Shown here piece by piece: positions 31,831 to 42,820 of a stretch of 64,000 bases of DNA. A program made the position numbers and the translations under genes. Source of the DNA: Isochrysis galbana. Lineage: Eukaryota; Haptophyta; Isochrysidales; Isochrysidaceae. Within the stretch, counting starts at the first letter, position 1, and every line of letters starts with the position of its first letter. Location: contig CM030941.1 in assembly GCA_018136815.1 (NCBI GenBank), forward strand, positions 3,833,608 through 3,897,607, read 5' to 3'. The notes beneath the pieces were generated by a model. That model saw nothing but the letters and a program-made list of their open reading frames with translations. It was not told the origin of the DNA and ran no database searches.

Positions 31831-33183
31831 CTAGTAGCCGCCGGGGTAGTTGGGCGGTAGGGGCATGCCATTGGGCGGGTCTCGCTCGACTGGGATGGGG
31901 ATCAGCTGCCCCTGTAGCTGCTGGCGCGGCGAGCGCGTGGGGATCATCATACCCCCCGAGCAGCAGACCGATGTGACGATCAGATCACAGCAGACCATAG
32001 GCGCCTCGCAGTCGTACGACGTCTCGCACTGCTGCGGCGTCATCTCAGGCGCAAACGGGTTGAACGGGAATGCAGCGCGCTTTTGCTCCTTTGGCTTGTT
32101 CATCTCGAGGCGACGCGCCTTCTCGTCGGCCATCTCGGCGCGCTCCCGCGCGGCCCGTTCCATAGGCGTCTCCTTAGGAACATCCTTCGCCGCCGAAGCG
32201 TATGGGATGCCGTGCCGCCTCCGCTTGGGCGTGCTACGCAACACAGCGCCGCCTCCCACCCCCGCGCGCGCATCGTCCGGCTGCTCGGCATACAGCCCAT
32301 GCAGCCCGTCGGGCAGCGCGGCATCGAGCGTGCGGAAGAAAGGAATCGCGAGCTCAGGAACTGTGGCGCCTGGCCAACTGAAAACAAGGTTAGCCACGTC
32401 GGCCGTCTGTCCCGAGTTGCGCAGTACGATATTCTCGAGCCGGTGGCGGTAGATGAGCCCCTTGTCGTTAAGCAAGTACACGGAGACGCCGTCGAGGTAG
32501 ACGAGCTTGGCCTGGATGGCGCCCATGCCCATCTTGTCGAGGTTGGGGTCGCGCATCCACACTTTGGCCGTCCAGCGCATTCGGATCGTTTGGTCATGCA
32601 CCACGAGCCGGTGCGTCAGCTCAACGTGCTGGAGCGCAGCGCGCTTGATGAAGCGGAGCATCCCAAAGATGCGCTCGTACTGTGTCTTGCCACGCAGGCG
32701 GACGCCGGTCATGTCGTGCAGCTGCACGTCGTCGGTGAAAATTGAGAGGTCTGGAGGGTGAGTGAAGAGCCGCGGGTGGTCGATCCGCAGCGTGTCAATC
32801 GCACGCCCCAGGTTGAGCTGGTACTCTGAAGGCCCATTCGGCCCTAGAGGCGAGGGAGCGCCACCCGCACCCCACAGGCCCTCTCCGGGTGGAAGGGAGC
32901 CGAGGGCGGGTGGCGCGACACAGACGTCAGTCGCAGTCGAGCCCACCGCGCTCAGCAAGCCGTAGGGGAAGGAGGAGGAGAGGGAGGAGGAGGAGGAGGA
33001 GGAGGAGGAGGACGAGGACGAGGAGAGGGAGGAGGACGAGGAGGAGGGGGAGGGGAAGAGAGAGAGCGGAGGATGGAAGGGGAGAGATGAAGAGAGAGGG
33101 AAGGAGAGCGAGGTGGTGTGTGTGGGCGGCGGGGTGAGCGCGAGCACGCTGCCCACCCGGAGCAGGCTGAGCAAGGCCACCAT
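31831..33183 (-). CDS. DUF2358 protein with signal peptide and Cys-rich tail, probably plastid
   Basis: ATG at 33183 gives 450 residues. It starts MVALLSLLRVGSVLALTPPP, a clear signal peptide, followed by a Ser/Pro/Leu-rich leader with a poly-Ser tract coded by a TCC repeat. The frame is open further upstream (to 33699), but that part is GA-repeat-coded. The DUF2358 region, a SnoaL-like fold, spans about residues 150-290: AIDTLRIDHPRLFTHPPDL, TGVRLRGKTQYERIFGMLRF, MRWTAKVWMRDP and LDGVSVYLLNDKGLIYRHRL. The end has CETSYDCEAPMVCCDLIVTS followed by VCCSGGMM, a Cys pattern I associate with algal plastid members. A signal peptide plus Ser-rich leader fits import into a secondary plastid. Biochemical function is unknown. 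Confidence 0.75.
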   Translation of the reverse strand: MVALLSLLRVGSVLALTPPPTHTTSLSFPLSSSLPFHPPLSLFPSPSSSSSSLSSSSSSSSSSSSSSLSSSFPYGLLSAVGSTATDVCVAPPALGSLPPGEGLWGAGGAPSPLGPNGPSEYQLNLGRAIDTLRIDHPRLFTHPPDLSIFTDDVQLHDMTGVRLRGKTQYERIFGMLRFIKRAALQHVELTHRLVVHDQTIRMRWTAKVWMRDPNLDKMGMGAIQAKLVYLDGVSVYLLNDKGLIYRHRLENIVLRNSGQTADVANLVFSWPGATVPELAIPFFRTLDAALPDGLHGLYAEQPDDARAGVGGGAVLRSTPKRRRHGIPYASAAKDVPKETPMERAARERAEMADEKARRLEMNKPKEQKRAAFPFNPFAPEMTPQQCETSYDCEAPMVCCDLIVTSVCCSGGMMIPTRSPRQQLQGQLIPIPVERDPPNGMPLPPNYPGGY

Positions 33184-33264
33184 CCAGAGCGAGAGGGCAC
33201 CAAGGGGGTGAGGGGGTGGGGGGTGGGGAGGCGACGCAGGCGGAGTGGGGAGGGGTGGGTTTAC

Positions 33265-33288
33265 GTGAGTGTTTCCTGCTGAAGAGAG

Positions 33289-33328
<40 letters not shown>

Positions 33329-34380
33329 CGTGGAGAGGGCTTGTCCTCTCCAGAGGGCGGCTTCGCAGAGAAAGCTCGGCTTCCTCCGGGAAGAGTAGAA
33401 GAAGAGGCTTCTCGAAGCCTCTCTCTCTCTCTCTCTCTCTCTCTCCCCCTCTCCTCTCTCTCTCTCTCTCCCTCCCTCTCTCCCATACACACTCTCTCTC
33501 TCCCTCCCTCCCTCTCTCTCTCCCTCTCCCTCCCTCCCTCTCCCTGTTCTCTCTCTCTCTCCCCCCCCCCTCTCCTCTCTCTCTCTCCCTGCCGCTCTCC
33601 CTCTCTCCCACTCTCTCTCCCTCCCTCTCTCTCTATCTCTCTCCCTTCCCCTCCTTCCCCCCCCTCCCCCCCCCCCCCCGCACTCTCTCCCCGGCACACA
33701 CGGAGAGAGAGAGGGGAGGGGGAGAGGGGAAACTACGGCGGCTCTCTCTCTCTCTCTCTCACACACACACATAAACATAAACATACTCTCTCTCTCTCCT
33801 TCTCTCTCTCTCTCTCTCTCGCCCTGCTGCACATCTCTCTCTCGCACCCACAGAGAGAGAGGAGAGAGGGGGGAGGCGGCGTTGCGATTCCCTCTATCTC
33901 TCTCTCTCGCCCTGCACATCTCTCTCTCTCTCCCCAACGGATTGCTCCTCCCTCCACATCCACCGCGCGGACGCTCTCTCTCTCCCCCCCCCCTCCCCTC
34001 TCTTCTCTTCGTTCTTCATTGCCCCCAACAGTTTTGGGCCGTTGACGCCACCACCAAGTAAGTACTTTCAACTCAATTCACCCGTTCTCTTCCGCCTCCC
34101 CAAGGCGCCCCTCTCCCCCCCCCCCCCTCCCCCTCCCCCCCCCTTTCTCTCTCTTCTCTCCCTCTTCCCCCCCCTCTCTCTAAACCTCCCCCCTCCCCCT
34201 CCGTTCTCTCTCTCCCCCCCCCTTTTCTCTCTCTCTCCCCCACCCCTCCCTCCCTCTCTGCGCCACGCGGACTACGACGCCACACACAGAGGGAATCCAA
34301 TCCTCCTCGCCCCCTCCCCCCCGCCCCCCCCCTGCCCCCCCTCCTGTATTTAGCCTCCTCCCCCCCCCCCCCCATCTCTC
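33265..34380. repeat. GA/CT-rich microsatellite block
   Basis: (GA)n at about 33285-33330 and many (CT)n and (CTC)n runs at 33417-33650, 33740-33850 and 33895-33935 are visible, with C-runs near 33659-33680 and 34365-34373. The block lies immediately upstream of the DUF2358 gene and would be its leader or promoter region. Long frames through it are artefacts. Confidence 0.9.
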
Positions 34381-34387
34381 TATTCCT

Positions 34388-34615
34388 CTAGTGGGGCGGT
34401 CAAACAGGGTTTTTTTTATTAGGTATGACAACATGACCATCTCATCACTCATCATCTCATGTGTGAAGAATTTTGAGGATTTTTTAGGGCGGTCCAACGG
34501 GGGCTTTTATTAGGAGTGAAAAATGACCATCTCACATCTCATAGGGCGGTCAAACAGTGTTTATTTATAAGGGGTGAAAAAACGACCATCTCAGAATGGA
34601 GGAAATTTAAGGATT
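34388..34615. repeat. Three tandem copies of a GGGCGGTC-TTTAT unit
   Basis: Units starting GGGCGGTCAAACAGGGTTTT (about 34395), GGGCGGTCCAACGGGGGCTT (about 34489) and GGGCGGTCAAACAGTGTTTA (about 34543) each run into TTAT-AGG-TGA-AA-GACCATCTCA. A related piece starts at 14549. I interpret them as nested remnants of one short element. Confidence 0.65.
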
Positions 34616-35094
34616 TTTTCGGGAGAAAGTTCCCAATACACCCAACTAGCACATATCCGGGGCCCATTAGGACCCGGACCCCCCCCTTGGGCCCCCACAA
34701 CAAAACGTAATCAAAAACTGACAAAAGACGCTGAAATCGCAAAAGCTTAAATAAAAGCCCAACTTCGAACCCATGCCGGGCGCGCTGCGTGGCCGTTTTC
34801 GACGATCCATCCGGATGGGGGACCCCACCAACCAGATACCAAATACGCATATCCCACCCGGATGGTCACGCCAATCGGGCAGGCCGCGCGCCGAACCCTC
34901 GTCGAAATCACCCACCCGCCGAGCCCATTGAACGTTGATAGGGGTAAGCCGAAGTATCCGCGGATATTTGTCTTGGATATTTGGGTGGATATGCTCCATA
35001 TGGATATCTCTAGATATTTCAGAGATATTTGGGTTCTTGCTAGGATATCTGTGCTGATATTTGTGGGTTCTTGAACAGTACACAGTACACAGGT

Positions 35095-35418
35095 CTAACT
35101 ATTGTTATAGTTTGAACTATGGAGCGTGCCGCGACCGCTCCCGAGCCCCAGGCGACCCTCGCCACCGCGCCCCACCTGGGACGCCCCACGCCGCCCGAGA
35201 TAGAGGTGGGGACGGGAAAAATCGACTTTTCACAATTGCACCCAATAGTCGATGTGAATGCATGGAGGGGTGTCTCATGCTATGATAAGAGCTTGTGCAA
35301 AGTTTCAGAAGCCAATTGTTTCATGGTGGCGAGTACGAGAGCGAACAATGCGGTGTTTTTTTCGCGGTGGCCAGGGAGTTTTTTTTTAGTAGATTTTGGC
35401 GCGTTGGAACCACAATGA
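35095..35418 (+). other. Short frame with T-tail-insert-like 5' end
   Basis: CTAACTATTGTTATAGTTTG, a small hairpin, precedes ATGGAGCGTGCC at 35119. The insert at 45158 begins similarly, with CTAACTTTATAGTTAG then ATGGAGCGCGCC. The 99-codon frame reads MERAATAPEPQATLATAPHL and later QLHPIVDVNAWRGVSCYDKS. A donor-like GAG|GTGGGG occurs at about 35208. The protein is not recognised. No matching 3' end was found nearby. 35420-36290 shows nothing else. Confidence 0.3.
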
Positions 35419-36289
35419 GGGATGCTAGTGCCCACCAAAGGCCACTTTCGGGGTTGCGGGGCTGGAACCCCATCCTCTCCCGTCCCCAAAGGGCAGACGT
35501 GTCAGCACACAACACACGCCCCAGCTATCGAGCCCTTCCTTCCGACAGCTGACATGCCAACGCGCCCACTTGGATAGCCCGGTCACTCACTAGGGGCCAC
35601 TATCCACTATGGAGGTGCGGAGGGCACCGGCTACAATGGGAGATTGAAGAGCTAAGCAAGCTCCGTAAGGGCTCCGGTAGGATGGATCAGCAAAAAAAAC
35701 CGCGGTTCTCCGGCGAAATTTTCAAAAAAATTACCGAATTTCGGGCCTTCGAAGACGGAGCTCGAAATACAGTCGGGCCCCCCTCCGGTATATTTTTGGT
35801 GAGGCCCTTCATGCGAGGCACAAACATCGAATGACGAGGAAATTTGTGACGCCAACTTATTGGGTCCACAAGGCCCGCTTCTATGCACACTGGACCATGA
35901 GCCATACTCGTATTATTGGACTTCAATGTGCACGAAAGTATCACAAAACTCAAGACGCTCACGTGAACCACTAGTCACCGAGGGCTAGAGCGGCTAACTT
36001 GGCACCGCGACCGGGCGGGCAGCATGGACTTCTTTGTTCATCCACTTCAACTAGTGACAGAACATGAAGGCAAATCAAGATCTACTGCCCTAGTGGCTGA
36101 GCCAATTGCCCTCTCTACCCTCGCGCACCTTGTCGAAAATCGGCCTTGGCGCAGAAACCGCGTCGACGTTATCGTACCGAGATGCGCTCGAGTACCCAAC
36201 TTCCCACCGCTACCGGGCGCGCTCCTCGCGTGTTTTGGTCGATGTGACTAGTGTGGATGCATCGCCAACAACTAAATCAAACAATGCCA

Positions 36290-38460
36290 TCCTGCCACCC
36301 ACGCCAATCGCCGCCGCCGCCCGCGCGCATTGCATCGTAGTCGGCCGTGTGTGGCGCCGTCAACTACGCTGACGTCACCCGGCCGAATGGGCCGGAGTGC
36401 CCAACTTTCACACGCGATCGGGCGCGCTGCCGACACTTTCTCGGTCTCCCACTGGGATAGATTGCCCCACCAGGCATCATATCAGAATATGCCGCCCTAG
36501 CAGCCACGCCAATCGCCGCCGCCGCCCGCGCGCATCGCGCCGTAGTCGGCCGTGTGTGGCGCCGTCAACTACGCTTACGTCACCGGCCGTACAGGCCGGA
36601 GTGCCCAACTTTCACACGCGATCGGGCGCGCTGCCGGCGCTTTCTCGGCCATCCACCGAGATAGAATGCCCCACCAGGCACCATATCAGAATATGCCGCC
36701 CTAGCAGCCACGCCAATCGCCGCCCCCGCCCGCGCGCATCGCGCCATAGTCGGCCGTGTGTGGCGCCGACGACTACGCTAACGTCACCCGGCCGAATGGG
36801 CCGGAGTGCCCAACTTTCACACGCGATCGGGCGCGCTGCCGACACTTTCTCGGTCTCCCACTGGGATAGATTGCCCCACCAGGCATCATATCAGAATATG
36901 CCGCCCTAGCAGCCACGCCAATCGCCGCCGCCGCCCGCGCGCATCGCGCCGTAGTCGGCCGTGTGTGGCGCCGTCAACTACGCTTACGTCACCGGCCGTA
37001 CAGGCCGGAGTGCCCAACTTTCACACGCGATCGGGCGCGCTGCCGGCGCTTTCTCGGCCATCCACCGAGATAGAATGCCCCACCAGGCACCATATCAGAA
37101 TATGCCGCCCTAGCAGCCACGCCAATCGCCGCCCCCGCCCGCGCGCATCGCGCCATAGTCGGCCGTGTGTGGCGCCGACGACTACGCTAACGTCACCCGG
37201 CCGAATGGGCCGGAGTGCCCAACTTTCACACGCGATCGGGCGCGCTGCCGACACTTTCTCGGTCTCCCACTGGGATAGATTGCCCCACCAGGCATCATAT
37301 CAGAATATGCCGCCCTAGCAGCCACGCCAATCGCCGCCGCCGCCCGCGCGCATCGCGCCGTAGTCGGCCGTGTGTGGCGCCGTCAACTACGCTTACGTCA
37401 CCGGCCGTACGGGCCGGAGTGCCCAACTTTCACACGCGATCGGGCGCGCTGCCGGCGCTTTCTCGGCCATCCACCGAGATAGAATGCCCCACCAGGCACC
37501 ATATCAGAATATGCCGCCCTAGCAGCCACGCCAATCGCCGCCCCCGCCCGCGCGCATCGCGCCATAGTCGGCCGTGTGTGGCGCCGACGACTACGCTAAC
37601 GTCACCTGGCCGAACGGGCCGAGTGCCCAACTTTCCAACGCGACCGGGCGCGCTGCCGACACTTTCTCGGCCATCCACTGAGATAGAATGCCCCACCAGG
37701 CACCATATCAGAATATGCCGCCCTAGCAGCCACGCCAATCGCCGTCCCCGCCCGCGCGCATCGCGCCGTAGTCGGCCGTGTGTGGCGCCGACGACTACGC
37801 TAACGTTACCTGGCCGAACGGGCCGAGTGCCCAACTTTCACACGCGATCGGGCGCGCTGCCGACACTTTCTCGGTCTCCCACTGGGATAGATTGCCCCAC
37901 CAGGCATCATATCAGAATATGCCGCCCTAGCAGCCACGCCAATCGCCGCCGCCGCCCGCGCGCATCGCGCCGTAGTCGGCCGTGTGTGGCGCCGTCAACT
38001 ACGCTTACGTCACCGGCCGTACGGGCCGGAGTGCCCAACTTTCACACGTGATCGGGCGCGCTGCCGGCGCTTTCTCGGCCATCCACTGAGATAGAATGCC
38101 CCACCAGGCATTATATCAGAATATGCCGCCCTAGCAGCCACGCCAATCGCCGCCGCCGATCGCGCCGTAGTCGGCCGTGTGTGGCGCCGTCAACTACGCT
38201 TACGTCACCGGCCGTACAGGCCGGAGTGCCCAACTTTCACACGCGATCGGGCGCGCTACCGGCGCTTTCTCGGCCATCCACTTGGACAGAATGCCCCACC
38301 AGGCATCACATCCAAAGGCGCCGCCCTAGCAGCCACGCCAATCGCCGCCGCCGCCCGCGCGCATCGCGCAGTGGTTGACCGTGTGTGGCGCCGTCAACTA
38401 CGCTAACGTCACCCAGCCGAATGGGCCGGAGTGCCCAACTTTCGAACGCCAGCGGGCGCG
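36290..38460. repeat. ~205-bp satellite array, about 11 units with a 409-bp higher-order period
   Basis: Unit cores (CCAATCGCCG) recur about every 205 bp from about 36304 to 38339. Each unit has GTCGGCCGTGTGTGGCGCCG, an ACGTCAC-containing part, GCCCAACTTTCACACGCGAT, CTTTCTCGGCCATCCAC and ATGCCCCACCAGGCATCATA. Alternating A and B variants give a 409-bp dimer; 36397-36909 and 36806-37318 translate identically. Frames are open on both strands in many units, but the 409-bp period is not a multiple of three, so no single frame is maintained. Outliers lie at 15.5-16.0 kb. Confidence 0.93.
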
Positions 38461-38947
38461 CTTTGTGAAAGTTCTTGCTGAGGATGCTCTTACGCTGCCC
38501 CGGTGCCAACGAGTTCGCGAACGCGATGCACTGGCGACCATTCGGTAGATGGCACAGGAAGTCCTGCGGAAGCAGCGCAGCGCGCCAAGACGGCTGTATT
38601 GCAATGCTCGCCACGATTCCCGAGCGCGCGGTTGGGTAGTCTGCGGGGTTGGGAGGCAGCGTACCAATATACTGGATGGGGTTCTGCGCGTAGGAGCGCG
38701 TAGGCAAGCCGGTGTCATCCTCCTCAGGTTGGGGCTGGAAGTGGTGTGGTGTGGGGCTGGCGGCCATGCTGCGTGGGCAGGTGAAGCAGAAATCGGCCGA
38801 GTGCGGTGGCATGAAACGCCGGTGAGACCGCCGACCGGTGTACTCGGACCATTTAGTCCGAACACCATCGACAAGGGGGGGCTGACCACCGCCGTGCTCT
38901 CGCTGGAGCGCGGCGAAGGTCGGCCTGTCAGGCGGGTCGGTCGCCAT
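38306..38947 (-). pseudogene. Unrecognised protein frame running into the satellite
   Basis: ATG at 38947 opens MATDPPDRPTFAALQREHGG and then SDEYTGR-like charged sequence, HFQPQPEEDDTGLPTRSY, NPIQYIGTLPPNPADYPTAR and GRQCIAFANSLAPGQRKS before passing into satellite-coded residues near 38460 and below. The unique part (about 160 residues) looks like real protein. I do not recognise it. The original 3' end appears to have been replaced by satellite sequence, so it is probably a truncated gene or transposon open reading frame. Confidence 0.35.
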
Positions 38948-39840
38948 CGCTCTGCCTCGGATTCGGAATCGAGCGGGGAGAGAGACGAGGGGAAATCTTC
39001 CCCCGGTCCGACGATAAAAAAATGTGGGCCTCCGGATCAACAAGAGTTTTTTTTTCAACCCACTCTCCCCCACCTCTACCCGAGAAGGCTCGTCAGAAAG
39101 CCCTCTCAGAGCCCATCCAACCCCTCCAAACCACACCCGCGCAAGCGCGCGGGGTCCCGCAATTGTGACACCCGTCACGAAGCACGGGCCCACCCAACAT
39201 GGCAAGCGCCTCCATTATGACGCGCAAGGGTGTCAGGGGGATGGATTTCCGCACTTTGTCCTTGATCAGGTCGATCTCCCCAAGAGCACCTCATGTGGGA
39301 GAGCTGCCCTCCCCATGGTGGAAACCTCTACCATCAGTGCACCCATCATGGGAGGGCACTTCACAACCATCAATCCTCCACGGAGAGCACCCAATGCCTC
39401 TGTTTTCCAACATGTTGACACACTTCTCGTTTTCACCCCACTCCTGTGGGCCACAAGTACCAACAACTCAGTGCCCCGTCCTTGGGCCCTCTTCCAACAC
39501 TTGACTCCCTCTCCCACTCCTCCTTCACACTACAACCAACCCAAATGGCACGAACCCCCTTTTGCCCTCTGTTTCAAGCACCAAAAATTTCAACTCAAGA
39601 CGTATGTTGATACACTTCTCGTTTTCACCCCACTCTTGTGGGCAACAATTACCTACAACTCAGTGCCCTGCCTTGGGCCTTCTTTCAACACTTCACTCCC
39701 TCTCCCACTCCCTCTTCCAACTACAACCAACCCAAGCAGCACAAAACTTCTCGACCTCTATTTCAAGTATCAAAAATTTCGACTTAAGACAAAAGAGGGA
39801 GCGGACGGAGCGTCGAGCGACAGCAGCGAGCGACAGAGCC

Positions 39841-40133
39841 ATGATGAGCGAGAAGGAGGTCGACATTCGCCGCACCGGGCTCCGGAAGTACTTCTCGGAG
39901 GCGCGCAATGGCTAAACGACGAAGGGAGGCGAGAGGCGGTCGATGTCGCCGTGGGAGCACGTCCCAAGCGAGGTCGACGCTCGTCGCTCGTCGTGCTGAA
40001 CAAGAAAGGCGGGTTCAGCGGGCTGTCAAGATGGCCAAGATGATGAAGAGCCCGACGGGCAACCCCAATACGGAGCTGACCGAGATGGAGACGATGGCGG
40101 CGAAGCTCGAGGCAATCTCCGTGTTGCGTTAGG
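39841..40133 (+). pseudogene. Frameshifted fragment resembling an importin-alpha IBB region
   Basis: Three frames must be combined. Frame one has SEKEVDIRRTGLRKYFSEA and stops. Frame two (ATG 39908) has AKRRREARGG and later QERRVQRAVKMAKMMKSPTG. Frame three has EAVDVAVGARPKRGRRSSLV and VLNKK. The order Arg-rich block, VDVAV-R-KR-LVVLNKK and RRV recalls the importin-beta-binding domain of importin alpha, but I infer this only from pattern. The locus is followed by a hairpin (40166-40193) and the T-tail-type end GAGAATATTAAAAG plus T10 at about 40251-40275. Confidence 0.3.
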
Positions 40134-40692
40134 GGGAGCGCGCGAACGCCCTCCATGCCCCACGACACGCTCTATTTTTAGAACGTGTCTCCCCTCCCGG
40201 CGCCCCGCGCTACTTGTAGTGGGTAGTGGTTCCATTCGCCGCGAGTGCGGTGAGAATATTAAAAGTTTTTTTTTTGATCTCAACAAAACACAAAACGGAT
40301 ACCACTTACCAACCAACAAAACTGCTCCGATCTCGCCATATTATCTCTCCAATGCAAGCGCATGAAAGCCGAACATGGAATATACACGGTACACGGTGAC
40401 GAGGCCGGGGGGGGGAAGGGGGAACTAGGTATTCACCGCAAGATGCGAGACTTACTGTGAAACCGAGAGATAAAGTACAAATATACCCAAGACAAGAAAA
40501 GAAAAACTGACGGTCGGCACTCTGTAGTTGCGGCCTAGTAGCGAAGATGCTACCACTCCGTCCGCCATCAATGCACGAGTCAACCTTTCTTCTCGCCGGA
40601 GGAAGCGCTACCCCATCTGGAGATAGCCTGCCGGGTGCCGTTATCACGGAGATTTCGATGGCGCGGGGTCCAGCACCGGCCTCTCTAAGAGG

Positions 40693-42318
40693 TCAACTCG
40701 CCGACGCAGGCTTCCGCAATGTGACGGTGCGCATCAAGCCCCGATAGTCGTCGGCAGATCCACCGCGGGTGTTGACCGAACCGGGGCGCAAGCTGGACAT
40801 TGCCTGGCCCTTGTCTGCCCACTCGCGCACCACGTCGGGCATCGCGCACATTGCGCTCCACTCGTCAGCGTCACCGCGCGGCTGGACCATGCTCTTCGTC
40901 TGCCACAACATCTGCAGCCCCTGCGGCGCGGTCGTCTCGTCCGTTCCCGCCGCGCCCGCGCTCGTCCTACTCGCCTCTGCATCCTGCAGCAGGACCGCCA
41001 CCGCCTTGGCAGCAAAGTGGCCGCAGAGCCAGAGGTGTGGTGCGGGCGTCGTGCTGCCGTCGGCAGCTCTCGCCGTGACCGATCCACTGGCGTCGTATGC
41101 ACGCGAGGCAGCCAAGGAGGCCTCCGAGTGGCCGCCATAGATACCCACAACATGCGGGTCCGTGATGAAGCGGACCTGGCCAAGGGGGGGAGGCGGCAAG
41201 GTTTGTGGGCGACTTCGGCCGGCCGACTAGCCGGAACCCGGTGCGCGAAGCGGCCGCACCTGGGTCTCAAGCATGCGCATCGCCTCCTTTGTGATGTCGG
41301 GGCCACCGAGCTCGACGAGCGTCGCCGCTGCTGTGGCGACCGAGTGCCGTGCTGTTAGGGGAATGGGGGCCGCCCAGCGCGCCGAGTGCAGCCCCGATAC
41401 AGCTTGCACCTTGGCGAACACGTGGTGCACGATCACGCCTACAATCTCAAAGTCGGGCTGACAGAACGCGCGCAACTGAAGGTGCCGAGCGAGCGTCACA
41501 CCAAGCACGAGGCCCGAGATGGTGCACCCTGAGCCAACCGGCAGGTAGATGGCCCGCGGATCTTCGGTCGCACCGGCCTGAATCTGCTCCGCGAGCTCAA
41601 GTGCACCTGAGACCTGGCCGAGCACGCCGGCCACGTTGTTGCCGCCGATGGGCAGCGGAGTGCTCGGGGCAAGGGCCGATGGCAGCAGCGCCGCGCCGAT
41701 GGCAGCGAAGAGCGGTAGCTTCTGGCCCCAGTTGAGGTGGCGCGACAGTGGGAGCGAGAGGCTGCTGAGCATGTTCAGGCTATTGTCCAGGTCCGGCAAG
41801 TCTTCGTCGGCCCACGCCGCCGTCACGGGCGGCAAGCCGACGTTGCTGGCGTGCAGCGCAGTGGCCACCACTTGGTTGGAGCCGCCGCTGCCAAGCACGA
41901 GCAGGTTGGCCCACTTGGAGCGCTCATGCTCGGTGGGCGCGGTGCGCGCGCGCGCCTCGCACGTGGCAAGCTGGTGCTGCAGCGTGCGCACCTTGTTGCC
42001 TCCGTAAAGGGGCGAGATTGTGTCCTCTCGTTTAACGAGGAAGCGCACCTTGTCGCCCGAGAGCGGTGAGGTCAGGCTGCACTCATGCACGGGAGTCTGG
42101 CGGTTGGCGCCGAGTGAGCGCCAAGCGACCAGCGGCGCCAGGTCGGGCAGATGGCGGAAGAGCGCGCAGGCGGAGGTGTCCTCCTGCGCGAGCATCTCCT
42201 CGGTGGGCGGCGCGATCCCCACTGCCGCATGTAGCCGGCGGAGGACGCCCACGAGAGAGAGGGGCAGCGCGAGGCCGAGTGCAGCGGAGAGAGCGGCGCC
42301 CGTGGCGAGAGCCACCAT
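40693..42318 (-). CDS. PLP-dependent D-cysteine desulfhydrase / ACC deaminase-like enzyme
   Basis: Exons 42318-41260 and 41175-40693 (84-nt intron, phase 0) encode 513 residues. The start is the first ATG; the frame upstream lacks one. A hydrophobic N-terminus (MVALATGAALSAALGLALPL) suggests a membrane anchor or targeting signal. The fold-type II core has FLVKREDTISPLYGGNKVRT, whose Lys in GGNK is the expected Schiff-base lysine. It also has LGSGGSNQVVATALHASNVG (cofactor-binding Ser/Asn) and LPVGSGCTISGLVLGVTLA (phosphate loop). The second exon carries DPHVVGIYGGHSEASLAAS. Members convert D-cysteine or 1-aminocyclopropane-1-carboxylate to a keto acid plus ammonia. Which substrate is used is not settled. 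It is longer than bacterial members (about 330) at both ends. Confidence 0.8.
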
Positions 42319-42820
42319 TTGGATACGGGGGGCGGGAAGGACGTCGAGGAGAGGAGGAGAGGACGCCGCGGCGAGAGGGGAGGCAAGGGGGAGGAAGCTC
42401 GAGAGGAAGGGAGGGGGGCGGAGAGGAGGGGCGGGGGAAGGGGGGAGAAGGGGGGGGGAGGGCGGGAGAGAGGGGATGTGGACCAAGAAGAAGAAAGGGA
42501 GAGCGAGCGATCGAGTGGATATAGTACTCCTTGGTATGAGATTAACAGTATGAGAGGGAATGAAAGAAGAATTCCCCCCCCGCCTCCTCTCTCTTCTGCG
42601 CGTGATGAAAGAAGAACTCGCTCGAGTACTTAGTACTATTAATAGGTGCTATTGTAGTACCTAGCCAATTCCTAGTACATGAGTTCTCCCCCTTGGTATT
42701 TTTTCGCCCCCTTAAGGTGGTAGTCTCAAGGAAAGCCCCCCCTCGGTATTGTCTGCGCTTCGGCGGGTGGCGCGGGCGAGGGCGGAGGAACTGCCCTCCT
42801 TGGAGAGCCTCGGCTGCTCC

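Noticed and set aside
32083-32745. Plus-strand frame opposite the DUF2358 gene
   Set aside because: Shadow of a recognised domain on the minus strand.
33184-33699. N-terminal extension of the DUF2358 frame
   Set aside because: Arg/Glu/Gly repeat coded by GA-microsatellite; a signal peptide begins at ATG 33183.
34755-34800. Possible tRNA B-box (GGGTTCGAAGTTGGG on the minus strand)
   Set aside because: No A-box, no cloverleaf arms could be paired; isolated motif.
36397-38051. Repeated 68-residue plus-strand frames in the satellite
   Set aside because: Unit and dimer lengths are not multiples of three, so frame is not maintained; both strands are open by composition.
36290-38460. CRISPR array
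   Set aside because: Regular spacing, but units are 205 bp and contiguous with no unique spacers, and the genome is eukaryotic.
42319-42486. Upstream start for the PLP enzyme
   Set aside because: The frame is open, but its first codon is TTG and the sequence is Pro-rich leader; ATG 42318 precedes a hydrophobic N-terminus.
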